A stretch of 64,000 bases of DNA from Fictibacillus phosphorivorans (GTDB taxonomy: Bacteria > Bacillota > Bacilli > Bacillales > Fictibacillaceae). Positions 37,327 to 46,877 of the stretch are shown piece by piece. The first letter of the stretch is position 1. Each line of letters starts with the position of its first letter. Location of the stretch: NCBI RefSeq assembly GCF_001619875.1, contig NZ_LRFC01000023.1, positions 310,001-374,000 on the forward strand, given 5' to 3'. The notes under the pieces are model-generated. The model did no database searches. It saw only the letters and a program-made list of their open reading frames with translations, and was not told where the DNA came from. Position numbers and translations under genes: made by a program.

Positions 37327-37349
37327 AATTATACCAGAAGTACCTATAG

Positions 37350-37391
37350 ATAAAAAAACGTTCCCCTCAAAAAAAGGGAACGTTTTTTATT
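37350..37391. terminator. Bidirectional terminator of the aromatic operon
   Basis: AAAACGTTCCC and GGGAACGTTTT arms have an A-run before and a T-run after, between convergent genes. Confidence 0.93.
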
Positions 37392-38040
37392 ATTGTACGC
37401 TTGTGTAGGTTCTTAAATCTTCTATATCTGCAACTTTAAAACCATTTGCCTCTACTCGGTGAACAAGTTCATCGATCTCTTTACGTGAAACACTCTCATT
37501 AAACGTAATAACTACGCGGCGGAGAAATTGTTTACCTGCATCTTGCGTAAATACACCTTCAATGTTGTATTCTTCATGAATGGCGGTAAATAGCTTTCGT
37601 AGTGAACCTTTTCCTTCCGTTGTAGATACGGTTAAAGAGTATCCTCCTTTTTTAATTCCATAAGAGTCCTCTAAAATGTCCATTACTTTAGAATGTGTAA
37701 TAATTCCTAAAAAGTGATGGTTATCATCGACTACTGCCATGAAAGGGAGACGTCGAATTGAAAACAGCACTTTAAAGTAAGGAGTATTTTCGTGTATAAA
37801 AGCCTCTTTTTCTTCTACAATTCTACTTACATGATCTTTAACTGAACCAATATTATCAATAATATAATCAGAAGTGGTTTCTTTAAAGAGTAAGCCGACA
37901 AACTTTTCTTCCTTTTCATCCAACACAGGAATACAGCGATACCCCGATTGAATAATCGTATATCGAGCCTCGCTGATTGACATATTTTCTGTTACATACG
38001 TTACTTTAGATTTTGTTAGATAGTTGGATTTTACTTTCAT
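37390..38040 (-). CDS. Tandem CBS-domain protein with ACT-like tail (CbpA-like)
   Basis: Encodes 216 residues with two CBS repeats (about 10-65 and 75-135: MSISEARYTIIQSGYRCIPVLDE, PFMAVVDDNHHFLGIITHSKVMDIL) and a C-terminal ACT-like domain (YSLTVSTTEGKGSLRKLFTAI). The layout resembles CbpA, a cyclic-di-AMP-binding protein of Listeria, and AcuB-like proteins. Ligand binding here is inference. ATG at 38040 has GGGTG six bases upstream; a GTG three codons earlier overlaps that site. Confidence 0.75.
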   Translation of the reverse strand: MKVKSNYLTKSKVTYVTENMSISEARYTIIQSGYRCIPVLDEKEEKFVGLLFKETTSDYIIDNIGSVKDHVSRIVEEKEAFIHENTPYFKVLFSIRRLPFMAVVDDNHHFLGIITHSKVMDILEDSYGIKKGGYSLTVSTTEGKGSLRKLFTAIHEEYNIEGVFTQDAGKQFLRRVVITFNESVSRKEIDELVHRVEANGFKVADIEDLRTYTSVQ

Positions 38041-38141
38041 GTGACACACCCTTTTCAGAATAATATAAATATTTAAAACTATTTCAACAAAAAAAGCAAA
38101 TAACCTGCTTTATTTCAGTCCACCCTCAACTTTTTTCCTAT

Positions 38142-38170
38142 TTGCACAATACGAACCATTGTCATATACT
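38142..38170 (+). promoter_or_regulatory. Sigma-A promoter of the ABC-F leader
   Basis: TTGCAC and TATACT are 17 bases apart. The leader ORF begins 44 bases downstream. Confidence 0.7.
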
Positions 38171-38213
38171 ATTACTAGAATATTTACTAAATTCACAAAA
38201 GGAGGTGTAAGGC

Positions 38214-38333
38214 ATGCTTAGAGGTGTACAAATGTTTAACTGGTTGGTTGTTTTCCGCGCAATTACTTATGTATTTTCAAAAATTGGTGGAGTCTGTCCA
38301 TTTTCAGTTAAAACAATTTATGTACATCACTAA
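38214..38333 (+). CDS. 39-residue leader peptide of the ABC-F gene
   Basis: A near-perfect AAAGGAGGTG lies six bases before the ATG. The peptide runs MLRGVQMFNWLVVFRAITYV and then SKIGGVCPFSVKTIYVHH after one Phe; it is hydrophobic and basic with a C-terminal His pair. It is not like any structural protein, and it is followed within 36 bases by a terminator ahead of the ABC-F start. Codons 27-30 contain the segment that can pair with the terminator 5' arm. A regulatory role by ribosome stalling is inference from this arrangement. Confidence 0.78.
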   Translation: MLRGVQMFNWLVVFRAITYVFSKIGGVCPFSVKTIYVHH

Positions 38334-38368
38334 GTAACCTTACCCTATCCTTTTTTAAGATTGAAGAT

Positions 38369-38401
38369 CCATGGGCAGGTATGTTGCTCATGGTTTTTTT
38401 A
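38369..38401 (+). terminator. Attenuator terminator before the ABC-F gene
   Basis: CCATGGGCA and TGCTCATGG arms (one G-U pair) around GGTATGT run into seven Ts. It lies between the leader ORF and the structural gene of the same transcript. Confidence 0.85.
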
Positions 38402-38443
38402 TGTAAAAAGGACAGTGGCATTCTAATTAAAGGAGAAATGACA

Positions 38444-40060
38444 ATGATACTATGCACTGTTCAACATGTTAAAAAAATGTACGGCGGAAACGAAATACTA
38501 AAGAATATTTCTTTTGAAATACACGATCAAGACCGAGTAGGAGTAGTCGGTCAGAACGGTTCTGGAAAAACGACTTTGTTCAAATTATTAAGCAACGTGG
38601 ACCAACCTGATTCGGGTTCTATTTTTATAAAAAAGGATGCTGAGATTGGTTACTTGGCACAATTGCCAGCTTATGATGAAGATATGACAGTTATTGATGT
38701 TATCTCTTCAACATTCTACGAAATCAAAGAAGTTGAAGATCAAATTAAAAAGGTGAATGATTCATTGAGTGATCCTGAGCAAAGTCATCGTTTAGAAAAA
38801 AATCTAAACAAACTTTACCGGCTTCAGGAAGAATTCGAGGAACTTGGAGGTTATTTAATAGAGTCCAAAATCAATGGAGTATTATCTGGCCTTTGTCTTT
38901 CGCATCTATCGAACAATTCATTCTATCATCTAAGCGGCGGAGAACAGACAAAGGTAGGTTTGGCGTGTTTGTTATTAAAAGAACCCGAATTGCTTTTACT
39001 TGATGAACCTACTAACCACCTAGACATTGAAACCATGAACTGGTTAGAAAACTATCTTCAGAAGTATAAGGGTGCAGTTATCATAATCAGCCATGATCGT
39101 TATTTCCTTGATAAGGTCACTACAAAAACCATTGATATCGAAGACGGAGAGTGTAGACTTTATCACCACAACTACTCCGGTTTTGTAAAAGAAAAAGAAA
39201 ATAATCTCCTGCTAGAATTTGAAAAATATCAAGAACAACAAAAAAAGGTAAAAAAGATAAAAGAGTCGATCATGCAACTGCGTGATTGGGGAGCCAGGTC
39301 TGGCAATGAAAAATTCTTTCGAAGAGCCAGAAACATGGAAAAAGCACTTGCTCGCATTCAAAATATGAAGCGTCCTAAGCTTCAGCGTAAAAAGGCAGCC
39401 TTTGAATTCTCTGTTAACAAGAGAAGCGGTCAGGATGTAGCGATATTAGAACAAGTAAGTAAATCCATTGATGGCCGCACGATTTTAAATAACATTGACC
39501 TGCAGATACGATTTGGAGAGAAAGTTGCACTTGTTGGAAAAAATGGATCTGGGAAAACAACTTTAATACAAGCATTGCAATCTAATGAATTCTGCAGTGG
39601 TAACGTTAAATTGGGTTCATCCGTCACGATCGGCTATCTTTCTCAAAAAGGACTTACCGCAGATCCAAAACAAACTGTACTCGAAATATTTAGGGAAAAA
39701 GTTGATATGGAAGAAGGAGAAGCAAGGCATTCTTTAGCTAAGTTTTTATTTTATGGAGCATCTGTTTATAAAAAAGCGTGTGATTTAAGCGGAGGAGAAA
39801 GAACTCGATTACGACTAGCTCAACTTGTCTATGAAGGATTTAACTTTTTGATTCTAGATGAACCAACTAACCACTTAGACATCGATTCGCGTGAAGCTTT
39901 GGAAACAGCTTTAGAAGAATTTAAAGGAACAATACTCTCTGTCTCGCATGATCGGTATTTTATGAATAAACTTTTTGAGAGAACGGTTTGGCTAGAACAT
40001 GGTCGGTTAGACAATTATAATGGGAATTTTGATTATGGACTAGAAAAACGCAGGAAATAA
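38444..40060 (+). CDS. ABC-F family ATPase, probable ribosome-protection (antibiotic resistance) type
   Basis: Encodes 538 residues with two ATP-binding domains and no membrane segments. Walker A motifs are GQNGSGKTT and GKNGSGKTT. Signatures are LSGGEQTKVGLA and LSGGERTRLRLA, and Walker B is LLLLDEPTNHLD and FLILDEPTNHLD. The inter-domain linker includes a coiled coil (about 240-310, ending FRRARNMEKALARIQNMKRP). ABC-F proteins act on the ribosomal E site. The leader ORF and attenuator point to an antibiotic-inducible member such as the Vga/VmlR/Lsa groups, but the subgroup is not settled. GGAG is eight bases before the ATG at 38444. Confidence 0.9.
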   Translation: MILCTVQHVKKMYGGNEILKNISFEIHDQDRVGVVGQNGSGKTTLFKLLSNVDQPDSGSIFIKKDAEIGYLAQLPAYDEDMTVIDVISSTFYEIKEVEDQIKKVNDSLSDPEQSHRLEKNLNKLYRLQEEFEELGGYLIESKINGVLSGLCLSHLSNNSFYHLSGGEQTKVGLACLLLKEPELLLLDEPTNHLDIETMNWLENYLQKYKGAVIIISHDRYFLDKVTTKTIDIEDGECRLYHHNYSGFVKEKENNLLLEFEKYQEQQKKVKKIKESIMQLRDWGARSGNEKFFRRARNMEKALARIQNMKRPKLQRKKAAFEFSVNKRSGQDVAILEQVSKSIDGRTILNNIDLQIRFGEKVALVGKNGSGKTTLIQALQSNEFCSGNVKLGSSVTIGYLSQKGLTADPKQTVLEIFREKVDMEEGEARHSLAKFLFYGASVYKKACDLSGGERTRLRLAQLVYEGFNFLILDEPTNHLDIDSREALETALEEFKGTILSVSHDRYFMNKLFERTVWLEHGRLDNYNGNFDYGLEKRRK

Positions 40061-40167
40061 TAATTTCAACGAACAGGCTATTTTTAGCCTGTTTTTTAAT
40101 TTTTTGATTGCCTAATTGGAGGATGGGGAATAATGGCATTATAACGTGTATGAACAGGAGGTATTTT

Positions 40168-41709
40168 GTGAGTAACTACGAAATTAACATGCCGCAGTTT
40201 CCAGAACCGCTTTGGAGACAGAACGTAAACCTGCCAACTTACTCCACTCTTAATGGTGATCATGATTCAGAAGTTGTTGTTGTAGGTGGTGGAATAAGTG
40301 GAATTACGACTGCTTTTTTGCTTGCAAAAGAAGGGAAGCAAGTAACTTTAGTTGAAGCAGGAAAACTTATTAACGGAACAACAGGTCATACAACAGCAAA
40401 AATTACATCTCAGCACGATGTCATTTATGATCGTTTGATTTCACATTTAGGAGTAGAACGAGCTTCTCAATATTACCGTTCCAACGAGTACGCAGGACAA
40501 GTGCTGCATGATCTTGTTAAAGAATATAACATTCATTGTAACTATGAACGACATGACGCCTACCTTTTTGCAAACACTGAGCAAGGTATCAAAAAACTGG
40601 ATAGTGAAGCAGAAGCTTATCAAAGGTTAGATATTGATGGGGAAATGGTCGATAAGATGCCATTTAATATCCCTCACAAAAAAGCTCTCGTCATGAGGAA
40701 TCAAGCACATTTTCACCCTGTAAAATATTTGACTGCACTTCTAAAAGAGATGGAATCACTTGGTGTTATTATTTTTGAAAACACGACAGCTACCGATATT
40801 TCAGAAGATAAAGAAGACAAAAAAGCAGTAGTTCTAACAAGTGAGGGACATAAATTAAAAGCAGATTATGTAGCTTGCTGTACACATTTTCCGTTCTTTG
40901 ATGGTTTAGGATTTTATTTTACAAGAATGATGGCTGAACGTTCATACGTATTGGCTGTAAAAACAAAAGATGAATTTCCACAAGGAATGTATTTAGGTGT
41001 TGATCAAACTTCATTTTCCTACCGCTCTATCCTGCAAGACGGCGAGAAGATCGTACTTCTCAGTGGAGAAAGTCATCAAACAGGGCAAGGAATTCCTACT
41101 CATCAACATTATGAAGCATTGGTAAAGGAAGCAAAAAAATCATTGAATCTGGATAGAGTCATTTACCGTTGGTCTGCACAAGATTTGATCACACTTGATA
41201 AAGTTCCGTTTATTGGAAAACTCACTCACAAACATGACCGTATTTTTGTTGCTACAGGATATAAAAAGTGGGGAATGTCAACTGGAACACTTGCCGCATT
41301 AATCATCAGAGATGCTATCCTTGGCAAAGAAAACGAATTTGCTGAACTATATAAACCACAGCGGTTTCAAGGTGATCCATCTGACATCAAACAATTTGTT
41401 AAAGAAAATGCAGATGTTGCAAAGCATTTTGTATCAGGAAAATTAGATAAACCTGCTAAACATCCTAGAAGTCTTGATAAAGATGAAGGATGCGCTGTTA
41501 CTGTTAATGGAGAAAGATGCGGTGCATATCGTGATCAGAATGGAGAACTACATATTGTAGATACGACATGTACGCACCTAGGTTGTGAGACTGAATGGAA
41601 TAGCGGTGACAGAACTTGGGATTGTCCTTGTCATGGATCGCGTTTCTCATATGATGGTGCTGTTGTAGAGGGACCGGCGAAAAAGCCGTTAAAACGGGTT
41701 GAATTATAA
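40168..41709 (+). CDS. FAD-dependent oxidoreductase with C-terminal Rieske domain (YhfW-like)
   Basis: Encodes 513 residues. An N-terminal DAO-type FAD domain (VVVVGGGISGITTAFLLAKEGKQVTLVE, TTGHTTAKIT) is followed near 430-513 by a Rieske [2Fe-2S] domain with ligands CTHLGC and CPCHGS. The pairing matches B. subtilis YhfW. The substrate is unknown; glycine-oxidase-like deamination of an amino compound is a family possibility. The GTG at 40168 follows AGGAGG exactly six bases upstream, so the longer frame is rejected. Confidence 0.9.
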   Translation: MSNYEINMPQFPEPLWRQNVNLPTYSTLNGDHDSEVVVVGGGISGITTAFLLAKEGKQVTLVEAGKLINGTTGHTTAKITSQHDVIYDRLISHLGVERASQYYRSNEYAGQVLHDLVKEYNIHCNYERHDAYLFANTEQGIKKLDSEAEAYQRLDIDGEMVDKMPFNIPHKKALVMRNQAHFHPVKYLTALLKEMESLGVIIFENTTATDISEDKEDKKAVVLTSEGHKLKADYVACCTHFPFFDGLGFYFTRMMAERSYVLAVKTKDEFPQGMYLGVDQTSFSYRSILQDGEKIVLLSGESHQTGQGIPTHQHYEALVKEAKKSLNLDRVIYRWSAQDLITLDKVPFIGKLTHKHDRIFVATGYKKWGMSTGTLAALIIRDAILGKENEFAELYKPQRFQGDPSDIKQFVKENADVAKHFVSGKLDKPAKHPRSLDKDEGCAVTVNGERCGAYRDQNGELHIVDTTCTHLGCETEWNSGDRTWDCPCHGSRFSYDGAVVEGPAKKPLKRVEL

Positions 41710-41727
41710 TAAAATGATTTCGATGTG

Positions 41728-41771
41728 GACTCATAAAGGTGTACGTTTGCCTTTGTGGGTCTTTTTTTTTG
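41728..41771 (+). terminator. Terminator of the Rieske oxidoreductase gene
   Basis: GACTCATAAAGG and CCTTTGTGGGTC arms (two G-U pairs) run into nine Ts. Confidence 0.88.
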
Positions 41772-41819
41772 GAGCAGGAGGTGTAGGGTTATGTGAAAAA
41801 ATCGGATATATTCAAATTT

Positions 41820-41879
41820 ATGTAAATATACTGGAAATAACGTGAAATTATTTGAATTAATGTGATATAAATTGTGGTG
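41820..41879. repeat. Intergenic array with 20-bp period
   Basis: Units beginning ATGTAAATA (41820), ACGTGAAATT (41840) and ATGTGATATAAATT (41860) are spaced exactly 20 bases apart. They are diverged and AT-rich, so chance is a real alternative. Confidence 0.45.
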
Positions 41880-42040
41880 TTCTTTTCACAGATACAAGAT
41901 AGGTACAATGTATCTTCCACATTTACACCGCTTAATGAAACTAGTGTTGATTCTACAAAAGGATGATATTTAATAATATCATGCTACAAGTAGTATCTTT
42001 TTTAATTTTTTTAAATTTGATGATACATTTCAAGTGCAAA

Positions 42041-42198
42041 AGCGTGACCTCCCGCTGGAAAGATTTTCGTTAGGCACGTGCTAAGAAGTTCTTCGATTGA
42101 TCTCCCTCTTAAAAGCGCCTATATACGTCTATCCCTCCTGACCGCTAACTTGTATACCTTTACCTGTATTACAGCCACTTTCAATAGCTTCAAAGAGT
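42041..42198. repeat. Dispersed palindromic repeat, decayed copy 4
   Basis: The right end still reads TACCTGTA, then CCACTTTCAATAGC and TCAAAGAG, matching copy 2. CTGGAAAG and GTGCTAAGAAGTTCTTCG are weaker matches to other copies. The remainder of the 41710-42326 gap is AT-rich; I see no gene in it. Confidence 0.6.
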
Positions 42199-42326
42199 GT
42201 AAATAATAGTATTGCTGAAAAAACATATTTTTCTTATATTTTCAAAAAAATAACAAGTAAAAATAATGATAATTTTTTGAATTTGGTATAAAATAAAGTG
42301 CTTGAAAGCGAGAGGGGGAACTAAAT

Positions 42327-44066
42327 ATGAAGCTTTTAAGAGAGACACTTAAGCACTTTAAGCCTTATTGGAGGGGGCTACTACTAGCTTTCATCTGCTC
42401 ATTAATCGGTGGAGCTTTTACAGTGATACCACCCATTTTAGCAGGTAAGCTTGTGGATGAAATTCTTCCGAATGAAATGACCAATATGATCGGATGGCTA
42501 GTTGCAGGAGTTTTATTTTCGTTTTTATTAAAAGTTGTTTTTGAGTCACTTCAAGAATTTATCCAAATTCAAATTGGTTTGGATGTGATTACAGATATGC
42601 AGATGCGAGCATTCGGCCGTTTGCATAAAACACCGATGTCTTTTTTTACGAAGACGCCTCGAGGAGATATGCTTTATCGGCTTACTCATGATGTGGAGGC
42701 CGTGCAAAACTTAAACAACACGGTAGTACCTCGATTCGTTCAGCAAGTAGTAAGTGCAGTTGCTGCTTTTATTGCTGTTTTTGCACTTTATTGGCCGGTA
42801 GCAATCGTGATGTTTTGCGTGTTTGCCATCTACCTGTATCCATCATTCAAACTTGGTACAACAATGAGAAAAATGAGCGCTGTTCAGCGGGATATGCGTG
42901 CAGACATTTATCATCATCTTCAAGAGAGCATAGAATCTACGAGACTAGTACGCACATTTCAAACACAAGAACGGGAAATACATACCCAGGATAAAAAGCT
43001 CACAAATTGGAAGAACTACTCGATTCGTGCAGCTTTAATTGGAAAAGTGAACTGGCGTCTAGGCAACTTATTCAATATTGCAACACCAGGCGTCGTCATG
43101 CTTGTCGGCGGAATTGCGGTTTGGAACAACACGATCACAGTCGGTACACTTGTGGCATGTCTTGGCTTTATTCCGACGATGTTTTTTCCAATTCGTTCAT
43201 TGGCTGAAAACGCACTGATCATTCAACAAGCCATTCCAGCTCTGCAAAGAATCTATGAATATTTTGATCTGCCGATCGAACACGAGGATAATCTTCCTGA
43301 CATGAAGTCTATTCGGGGAGATATCGATGTTCATAATGTTTGGTTCCGTTATCCAGGTAACGAGGAATATGTGTTAAAAGGGGTATCTTTGAATATGAAG
43401 GCGGGTCAGCATATTGGGATCGTCGGAACTAGCGGAGGCGGAAAATCTACACTCATTCAATTGCTTCTTGGTCTTTATGAACCAGAAGCAGGATCCATCC
43501 ATATTGATCAGCAAGACTTATTGCGTTTTAACCGCAATTCTTTCCGCCAGCAGGTGGGAGTCGTTTCACAAGAAACCTTTTTATTAAATAACACGCTGCG
43601 TATGAACTTATTATATGGAAGAAAAAATGCAACGCAAGAAGACTTGGATGCAGCCTGTGAAGCGTCAGGACTTACTGATTTTATAAAAGAACTGCCAGAC
43701 GGTTATGAAACGATTGTCGGAGAACGTGGATTAAAACTATCAGGCGGACAAAGACAGCGTGTTGCACTAGCAAGGGCTATACTTCGCCATCCTGCATTAT
43801 TAATCTTCGATGAAGCAACTTCTTCACTGGATGGCGAAACAGAAGAGCGTGTTCAAGCTGCGTTAGAAGATCTGATTCCTGGCAGAACAACAATAACCAT
43901 TGCTCATAGACTCATAACTGTGAGAGATGCAGATCAAATATTGCTTTTAGATAAAGGAACAGTCGCTGAAGTCGGTACTCATGATGAACTTCTTGCACAA
44001 AGAGGCCAATATTACGAGCTTTATATGGCGCAATACAGTGAATTAGAAAAGGAGAGAGCGATATGA
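42327..44066 (+). CDS. ABC exporter half-transporter, subunit 1
   Basis: Encodes 579 residues. Six transmembrane helices (about 15-305) are fused to a nucleotide-binding domain: Walker A GTSGGGKST, Q-loop VSQETFLLNNT, signature LSGGQRQR, Walker B LLIFDEATSSLD, and IAHRL switch His. All catalytic residues are present. It overlaps the next half-transporter by four bases (ATGA), so the pair probably forms a heterodimeric lipid, peptide or drug exporter, like YheIH or BmrCD types. GAGAGGGGG precedes the ATG. The substrate is unknown. Confidence 0.92.
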   Translation: MKLLRETLKHFKPYWRGLLLAFICSLIGGAFTVIPPILAGKLVDEILPNEMTNMIGWLVAGVLFSFLLKVVFESLQEFIQIQIGLDVITDMQMRAFGRLHKTPMSFFTKTPRGDMLYRLTHDVEAVQNLNNTVVPRFVQQVVSAVAAFIAVFALYWPVAIVMFCVFAIYLYPSFKLGTTMRKMSAVQRDMRADIYHHLQESIESTRLVRTFQTQEREIHTQDKKLTNWKNYSIRAALIGKVNWRLGNLFNIATPGVVMLVGGIAVWNNTITVGTLVACLGFIPTMFFPIRSLAENALIIQQAIPALQRIYEYFDLPIEHEDNLPDMKSIRGDIDVHNVWFRYPGNEEYVLKGVSLNMKAGQHIGIVGTSGGGKSTLIQLLLGLYEPEAGSIHIDQQDLLRFNRNSFRQQVGVVSQETFLLNNTLRMNLLYGRKNATQEDLDAACEASGLTDFIKELPDGYETIVGERGLKLSGGQRQRVALARAILRHPALLIFDEATSSLDGETEERVQAALEDLIPGRTTITIAHRLITVRDADQILLLDKGTVAEVGTHDELLAQRGQYYELYMAQYSELEKERAI

Positions 44067-45841
44067 GCCAAACTGCTATGAAACAAAAGAACCGTGATGG
44101 CAGACGCGTTCTTGCCTTTTTAAAACCGCATAAAAACTGGGTTTTCGCTGATGCTTTCGTAATTGCAATCTCACAAGTATTTTCTGCTCTCATTCCAACC
44201 TTAGCGTTAGGTTGGTTAGTAGATACCATATTACCTGGTGGGTCTAACAAGCTTTTATGGGGCTTGATGTGGCTGCTGATTTTTGCAGCAGTGGTTGATT
44301 TGATTCTTATGGTTATCGATGAGTATTTTTGTCACCAAGTCGCCAAAACCGTAACGAACTGGCAAAAGTTAAGACTATTTAAACATTTGCAAGTTTTACC
44401 TTTCTCATTTTATCAAAACAATCAGTCTGGTGAGATGATGGCACGTGTTTCTGATGATCCTGATACGCTTCATAACTTCCTTGCATGGGAAGGTTCAACT
44501 TTTATGGCTTCCGTACAAGGGGTTATACTTTATAGCATTGTTTTACTGTGGATTCATCCCTATTTAATGATAACGAGTGTTGTGCTAGGTGTTATCTTTT
44601 ACTTAACATCTAATGCTGTCGGCCAAAGAACACGCCAAGCATCAGCAAATGCCAGAAAAGAAGCGTCACGTTATCTCGAAAGACTTCGTGAATCTGTAAC
44701 AGGCATCCACCTATCAAGAGTGCTAGGGGTTTCGGAAGGCGAGATATCCAGTGTTGCTGAAATTCGGAAATCTTTTATTAAAGAATCCCGTTATGAATTA
44801 AAAGCAAGAATGCAATCCATAGTGGTTATTGGAAGCTATAATGGGCTTGCACTAGCTGTCGTTTATGGACTTAGTGCTTATCTCATTTGGAACAATAAAC
44901 TGACAACTGGAGAAATGCTGACAGCAGCGGGGCTTGTGGCGATCGCAGCAAACGAAATGCAAAGAATGTTAAGAAACTGGCTGTCTGTTAGAAGAACAGG
45001 ACCTGCATTAGATCGCTCAGAGCTTTTACTTAGCCAGCAAACATCAAGTGCAGAAACTGAAAAAGGACTCATTTTGCCAGAAATAGAAGGTTCAATTGAA
45101 TTAAGAGACGTTGCATTTGGTTATCCGGAAAAAGATGAGAAAGTTCTTAAAGGATTATCCTTTTCCGTTGAGCCAGGAGAAGCAATAGCACTTGTAGGAC
45201 CAAGTGGATCAGGAAAGTCAACTGTCGTTGATTTGCTGCTCCGTTTCTACGAGCCCGAAAAAGGCGCAATCTTCATAGACGGAAAAGATCTGTCTTCTAT
45301 CGACGCAGGTTGGCTGAGATCGCAAATCGCCATCGTTTCACAAGACGTACAGCTTCGCAACGGTTCACTTGCTGATAACTTGCGAATTGCTAAACCTGAA
45401 GCATCTAATGAAGAACTGCTAAAGGCACTTGAAGACAGCGGACTCGGTGAATTTGTTCAATCACTTCCTGAAGGTCTTGATACCCTTGTTGGAGAAAGAG
45501 GCAGTTTGTTATCTGGAGGTCAAAAGCAAAGACTATCCTTAGCAAGGGCACTTGTAAAAGACGCTGCAATACTTGTTCTTGATGAAGCAAGTTCTGCCTT
45601 AGATCCAATCACTGAAGTTCAGGTAAATGAAGCAATAAACAAAAGGAAGTCAAAACAGACGGTATTTATTATTTCTCACAGACTGTCAACCGTTTTGGCT
45701 GCAAATCGCATCATCGTGATTGAAAACGGTAAAATGATTGAGCAGGGTAAACACGAGGATCTGCTTCAGTCTGAAAACGGTGTATACAGTAGGCTTTTTA
45801 AACGCGAAGCAGATATTGGTACTCAAGCATTCAGCAGTTAA
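44063..45841 (+). CDS. ABC exporter half-transporter, subunit 2
   Basis: Encodes 592 residues with the same architecture as its partner. Six membrane helices are followed by an ATP-binding domain (GPSGSGKST, VSQDVQLRNGS, LSGGQKQR, ILVLDEASSALD, ISHRL). Both Walker B glutamates are present, so neither site looks degenerate, unlike many heterodimeric exporters. The start overlaps the upstream stop. A terminator follows at 45865. Confidence 0.92.
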   Translation: MSQTAMKQKNRDGRRVLAFLKPHKNWVFADAFVIAISQVFSALIPTLALGWLVDTILPGGSNKLLWGLMWLLIFAAVVDLILMVIDEYFCHQVAKTVTNWQKLRLFKHLQVLPFSFYQNNQSGEMMARVSDDPDTLHNFLAWEGSTFMASVQGVILYSIVLLWIHPYLMITSVVLGVIFYLTSNAVGQRTRQASANARKEASRYLERLRESVTGIHLSRVLGVSEGEISSVAEIRKSFIKESRYELKARMQSIVVIGSYNGLALAVVYGLSAYLIWNNKLTTGEMLTAAGLVAIAANEMQRMLRNWLSVRRTGPALDRSELLLSQQTSSAETEKGLILPEIEGSIELRDVAFGYPEKDEKVLKGLSFSVEPGEAIALVGPSGSGKSTVVDLLLRFYEPEKGAIFIDGKDLSSIDAGWLRSQIAIVSQDVQLRNGSLADNLRIAKPEASNEELLKALEDSGLGEFVQSLPEGLDTLVGERGSLLSGGQKQRLSLARALVKDAAILVLDEASSALDPITEVQVNEAINKRKSKQTVFIISHRLSTVLAANRIIVIENGKMIEQGKHEDLLQSENGVYSRLFKREADIGTQAFSS

Positions 45842-45864
45842 TCCTTTTCGTTAATCCTATTGAT

Positions 45865-45892
45865 GGCAATCTAACTTAGGTTGCCTTTTTTC
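45865..45892 (+). terminator. Terminator of the ABC exporter operon
   Basis: GGCAATCT and AGGTTGCC arms with G-U pairs run into seven Ts. Confidence 0.85.
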
Positions 45893-45952
45893 ATAAATCA
45901 TCTCTGATTTGGGTATATATGAAACAAGGTATCCAAAAGGAGGTAACAACGA

Positions 45953-46708
45953 ATGTCTTCAAAAATTAGAGCTTACCTGAATGTTATAGCACTTCTAGCA
46001 GTAATTTTGGTAAATTATCTAGCGAACGCACTTCCGCTAAACGGCAACACAACAGGTGAATTATCAGCAAAGTATAACGTGCTTATCACTCCCGCTGGAT
46101 ATGTGTTTTCCATATGGGGCTTGATTTACTTGCTGCTTGGCTTCTGGGTGATTTATCAAGCGCTGCCAAAGAATCAAAATAAACCCGTATTCCAAAGCAT
46201 CGGTTTATGGTCCGTGTTCAACTGTATCCTTAATTGTACTTGGATTTTTGTTTGGCATTATGAACAACTTGGCTCATCTTTACTCGTTATGATCGGCTTA
46301 TTGCTATCTATCATCGTTATTTATACTAGGATTCAAAAACAAGAAGAAAAATCTTTATTTATCAGGCTGCCATTTTCAATTTATTTAGGATGGATAAGCG
46401 TTGCAACGATTGTAAATATGGCAGTAGTATTAAAATACAGCGGATGGAACGGTTTTGGTCTGTCGTCAGTCACGTGGACAATCATCATGCTATTTGTTGG
46501 GGCATTGTTAGCGATGTTTTTTACAATTCAAAACAAAGATTTCGTTTTTCCACTCGTATTCGTCTGGGCTTATATCGGAATCGGTGTCAGACACATGGGG
46601 AAAATCGATGTTCTTTCCAATACAAGCTTTGCACTAGCAGCCCTGATTTTATTGTTTGTAATTTGGAGAGCGGTCAAACACCGCAGCCACATACAGACGA
46701 TGAAATGA
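45953..46708 (+). CDS. Tryptophan-rich membrane protein (TspO/MBR-like)
   Basis: A 251-residue integral membrane protein with about seven hydrophobic segments. It has many Trp (PAGYVFSIWGLIYLLLGFWVIYQ, NCTWIFVWHYEQLG, YLGWISVATIVN). This pattern is that of the longer TspO/MBR-related tryptophan-rich sensory proteins. TspO proper binds porphyrins and has five helices, so ligand and function here are open. AAAAGGAGGT is seven bases before the ATG. It is a single-gene unit. Confidence 0.78.
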   Translation: MSSKIRAYLNVIALLAVILVNYLANALPLNGNTTGELSAKYNVLITPAGYVFSIWGLIYLLLGFWVIYQALPKNQNKPVFQSIGLWSVFNCILNCTWIFVWHYEQLGSSLLVMIGLLLSIIVIYTRIQKQEEKSLFIRLPFSIYLGWISVATIVNMAVVLKYSGWNGFGLSSVTWTIIMLFVGALLAMFFTIQNKDFVFPLVFVWAYIGIGVRHMGKIDVLSNTSFALAALILLFVIWRAVKHRSHIQTMK

Positions 46709-46877
46709 TGCAATGATTCTGTTTTCAAATTGGGAAGTTCTTCACACGAACCTTCTTCACTCTAGTTGAAAACTTGCTGGCAGAAGAACATGTGAGCAGT
46801 CTTAACACTTTGTCAGCAGAAAGAGTATGGATTTCTATCTCTAGAGCATTTTTGAAATTTGCCTCCGTGGGCAGGGG

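Noticed and set aside
42255-42290. Fur-box-like ATAATGATAAT before the ABC exporter operon
   Set aside because: Only half of the 19-bp consensus matches in a very AT-rich stretch, and the operon has no iron-related feature.
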